A stretch of 57,533 nucleotides of DNA. Source: Sandaracinaceae bacterium. GTDB lineage: Bacteria; Myxococcota_A; Polyangia; Polyangiales; JAFGIB01. Of the stretch, positions 53,462 to 57,533 are shown one piece after another. The notes below the pieces were generated by a model that was not told the DNA's origin, ran no database searches, and was given only the letters and a program-made list of their open reading frames with translations. The stretch lies in NCBI GenBank assembly GCA_017881055.1, contig JADGRF010000015.1, positions 1-57,533 of the forward strand, given 5' to 3'. How positions within the stretch are numbered: position 1 is the first letter of the stretch; each line of letters begins with the position of its first letter. Made by a program: the position numbers and the translations under genes.

Positions 53462-53489
53462 TTGACCGCAACATCGCGCTGCCTACACT
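53462..53489 (+). promoter_or_regulatory. Candidate sigma-70 promoter of dnaG-rpoD
   Basis: TTGACC (53462-53467), 16 bp, then TACACT (53484-53489), matching the consensus at five and four of six positions. Transcription would begin near 53496, about 35 bases before the proposed TTG start of dnaG. The spacing is the same as in the candidate lpdA and rpoH promoters. Confidence 0.5.
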
Positions 53490-53530
53490 GCTCTGCCGCC
53501 AAACCCCCGGCGTGAGAGGCAGGCGTTGGT

Positions 53531-55417
53531 TTGCGCTCCGGTTTGATCCAGGACGAGCTCATCTCGGAGATTCGAGACCGCACGGATATCGTCGCGCTGA
53601 TTGGGCAATACGTGGCCCTGAAGCAGCGCGGCCAGAACTGGGTCGGGCTTTGTCCGTTTCACAACGAGAAGAGCCCGTCGTTCAACGTGCGCCAGGACCG
53701 GCAGTTCTTTCACTGCTTCGGCTGCAAGGAATCAGGCGATGCGCTGGCGTTTCTGATGCGTCTCGAAGGTCTCACGTTCCCGCAGGCCGCGCGCGCGCTG
53801 GCCGAGCGTGCCGGCATCGAGATCAAAGAAGCCAACGATCGCGAGGACGAGCAGAAGCGCAAGGACCGCGCGCGGCTCGAACGCCTGGGCGCCGTGATGG
53901 AAGCTGCAACGCTCTTCTATCTCGAGCAACGTACGCACCATGCGCTCGCGCGCTTCGCGCAAGAAGAGCTGGCGCGGCGCGAGGTGGAAGCCAAGACGGC
54001 GGACACGTTTCGCCTTGGCTACGCCCCGCACGGCTGGGATGCGCTCACCGCGCACCTCGAAAAGAAGGGTCACGCAATTGCCGACGCCGAGCTGCTCGGC
54101 TTGTGCGTGAAGCGGCGCGATCAAAGCGGCTACTACGACCGCTTTCGTCACCGCCTGGTGTTTCCGATCTCGGATCTGCACGGACAGGTCGTCGCGTTCA
54201 GCGGGCGCATCCTGCCTTCGCCAGACGGACGCGATCAGAGCCAAGAACCAAAGTACGTCAACAGCCCTGAGGGCCCGCTCTATAAAAAGGGCGAGCTTTT
54301 GTATGGGCTGCACGAAGCGCGCGTGGAGATTCGGCGCAGCGGCTGGGCGGTGCTGTGCGAAGGCAACTTCGATCTCGTGTCGTTGCACCAAGCCGGCATC
54401 GCCAACGTGGTCGCGCCGCTGGGCACGGCGTTCACCGAGGCCCAGGCCAAGCTGCTGCGGCGCTTCGCGCAGCGCGTCACGGTCATGTTCGATGGCGACA
54501 ACGCCGGTCGAAAGGCCGTTCACGCCGCGTATCCGATCTTGCGCAAGGCCGAGCTCGGGGCTCGTGTGGTGAGGCTGCCCCAGGGTGACGATCCGGACGC
54601 CTACCTGCGCCGGAACGGAAAAGAGGCTCTGCTGAGGCTGGTCGACTCCGCCAGCGGCATCGTCGAGTACCTGATCGACACGACCGCCGACGAGGCCGGC
54701 TCGAGCGCGGGCGAGCGCGCCAAGGCCATCGAGTCCCTAGGTCCGGTCGTGGCGGCAGCGGGGAATCCGGTCGAAATTGAGCTGTATATCGAGCGGATCG
54801 CGCAGCGCTTTGCGATCACCGACCCACGAGCCGTCCGGGAGCAGCTGCGCCGAGGGGTGAGAGCGGCCCGCCCGACCGGCCCAGCCACCGCTCAGAGTGC
54901 TCCCCCCGCTGGCCAATCTAGGGTAGCCCCGGCGCTGGACCGTGTTAAGCTGCCGCCCGAGCTGCAGCTCCGGGTACTCGGAGCGTTGCTGGACAAGCCC
55001 AAGCTCTTTTCGACGCCGGAGGCACAAGAGCTTGATGAGCTTTTGACGGCGGCGGAACTTCGGTCCATCTTTTCGGCCGCCGCTGCCCAGGTCACAGAAA
55101 CAGGAACGATCGACGCGTCACGTTTGGTTGCCAGCCTCACGGGAAATGCCACGGAAGATTTATCGGGAACTGCGGCACTTTCGTGGCTGCAAGAGCGCCT
55201 GAGCACTGAGACGTTTGCCGACGAGGCTTTGGCAGCGCATGAACTGCGAGCGGGAATCGCAGTGCTGACACGACAGAAAGTCATCGAACACGACCTGCCG
55301 CAACTGGAACGCGAGATTCAGCAGGCTACACAACGCGGTGACACGGATCGTACGCGCGAACTCATGACGCGACACATGGAGCTCGCGCGCGCGCACAAAA
55401 AGGGTTTGAAGAGGTGA
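53531..55417 (+). CDS. dnaG: DNA primase
   Basis: Makes RNA primers at the replication fork. The CHC2 zinc finger has Cys41, His44, Cys62 and Cys65 ([19 protein letters not shown]). The RNA polymerase core has RLVFPISD and AFSGRIL. The Toprim domain has CEGNFD (EGNFD where many have EGYMD), [13 protein letters not shown] and [10 protein letters not shown] with the metal Asp pair. A helicase-binding C-terminus follows. No ATG or GTG fits; the start is TTG at 53531 or TTG 53543. rpoD begins two bases after the stop. Confidence 0.95.
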   Translation: MRSGLIQDELISEIRDRTDIVALIGQYVALKQRGQNWVGLCPFHNEKSPSFNVRQDRQFFHCFGCKESGDALAFLMRLEGLTFPQAARALAERAGIEIKEANDREDEQKRKDRARLERLGAVMEAATLFYLEQRTHHALARFAQEELARREVEAKTADTFRLGYAPHGWDALTAHLEKKGHAIADAELLGLCVKRRDQSGYYDRFRHRLVFPISDLHGQVVAFSGRILPSPDGRDQSQEPKYVNSPEGPLYKKGELLYGLHEARVEIRRSGWAVLCEGNFDLVSLHQAGIANVVAPLGTAFTEAQAKLLRRFAQRVTVMFDGDNAGRKAVHAAYPILRKAELGARVVRLPQGDDPDAYLRRNGKEALLRLVDSASGIVEYLIDTTADEAGSSAGERAKAIESLGPVVAAAGNPVEIELYIERIAQRFAITDPRAVREQLRRGVRAARPTGPATAQSAPPAGQSRVAPALDRVKLPPELQLRVLGALLDKPKLFSTPEAQELDELLTAAELRSIFSAAAAQVTETGTIDASRLVASLTGNATEDLSGTAALSWLQERLSTETFADEALAAHELRAGIAVLTRQKVIEHDLPQLEREIQQATQRGDTDRTRELMTRHMELARAHKKGLKR

Positions 55418-55419
55418 GA

Positions 55420-57533
<2,114 letters not shown>

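Overview
The window is about 57.5 kb of very GC-rich, densely coding DNA, almost certainly from a large-genome member of the Myxococcota, probably Polyangia-like. This placement is inferred from gene content and not from a marker phylogeny. The supporting features are many lipoproteins, one- and two-component regulators with mixed domains, a Ser/Thr kinase carrying HEAT repeats, an NtrC-type activator, cysteine-rich surface proteins and an OmpA protein with thrombospondin type-3 repeats. I see no rRNA, tRNA, CRISPR array, transposase or phage gene.

Layout. (1) 0-3.9 kb: a UbiA-family prenyltransferase whose start codon lies in a 36-bp tandem repeat, a solitary type-ISP-like adenine methyltransferase, and a convergent alpha/beta hydrolase that overlaps it. 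(2) 3.9-14.7 kb, nearly all minus strand: a cyclic-di-GMP signalling island. It holds a PilZ receptor with two degenerate receivers, a cNMP-fold GGDEF protein, a receiver-GGDEF protein, an NtrC activator, two paralogous receiver-EAL phosphodiesterases, a receiver-histidine kinase preceded by a truncated 44-residue PAS ORF, an ACSF3-like acyl-CoA synthetase and a broken receiver gene. (3) 14.9-24.1 kb: a DUF1444-like protein, a Rep/PcrA helicase, several lipoproteins (PEBP, VWA) and the lipoate pair lipB-lpd. (4) 24.1-32.4 kb: envelope functions, with a cysteine-rich hydrolase lipoprotein coupled to a small membrane protein, two LytM/M23 proteins, a PlsC-like acyltransferase, an NTF2-like lipoprotein and an epimerase-fold protein lacking the catalytic Tyr/Lys. 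(5) 32.5-42.8 kb, all plus strand: a surface cluster of two beta-propeller lipoproteins with c-type haem motifs (some with non-canonical spacing), a HEAT-repeat exported protein between them, a four-helix membrane protein, a DUF4398 lipoprotein, an OmpA lipoprotein and an outer-membrane barrel protein. (6) 42.9-49.7 kb: an RpoH-type sigma factor with an unusually structured leader, an A-type Fe-S carrier, a pteridine-reductase-like SDR, and a Ser/Thr kinase-HEAT protein coupled to a degenerate HD-type protein. (7) 49.9-57.5 kb: YgfZ, BirA, NadC, a CPBP intramembrane protease, then dnaG-rpoD, with rpoD running off the window end.

The likeliest new biology is in four places. The first is the c-di-GMP island, which holds synthesis, breakdown, reception and transcription control together. 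The second is the 32.5-42.8 kb surface cluster with CX4CH/CX6CH motifs. The third is the rpoH leader, where an inverted repeat can hide the ribosome site and also overlaps a plausible promoter. The fourth is the kinase-HEAT/dead-HD pair. Three candidate sigma-70 promoters (lpd, rpoH, dnaG) share a TTGACN-16 bp-TANNNT layout. All functional statements come from motif reading without database searches.
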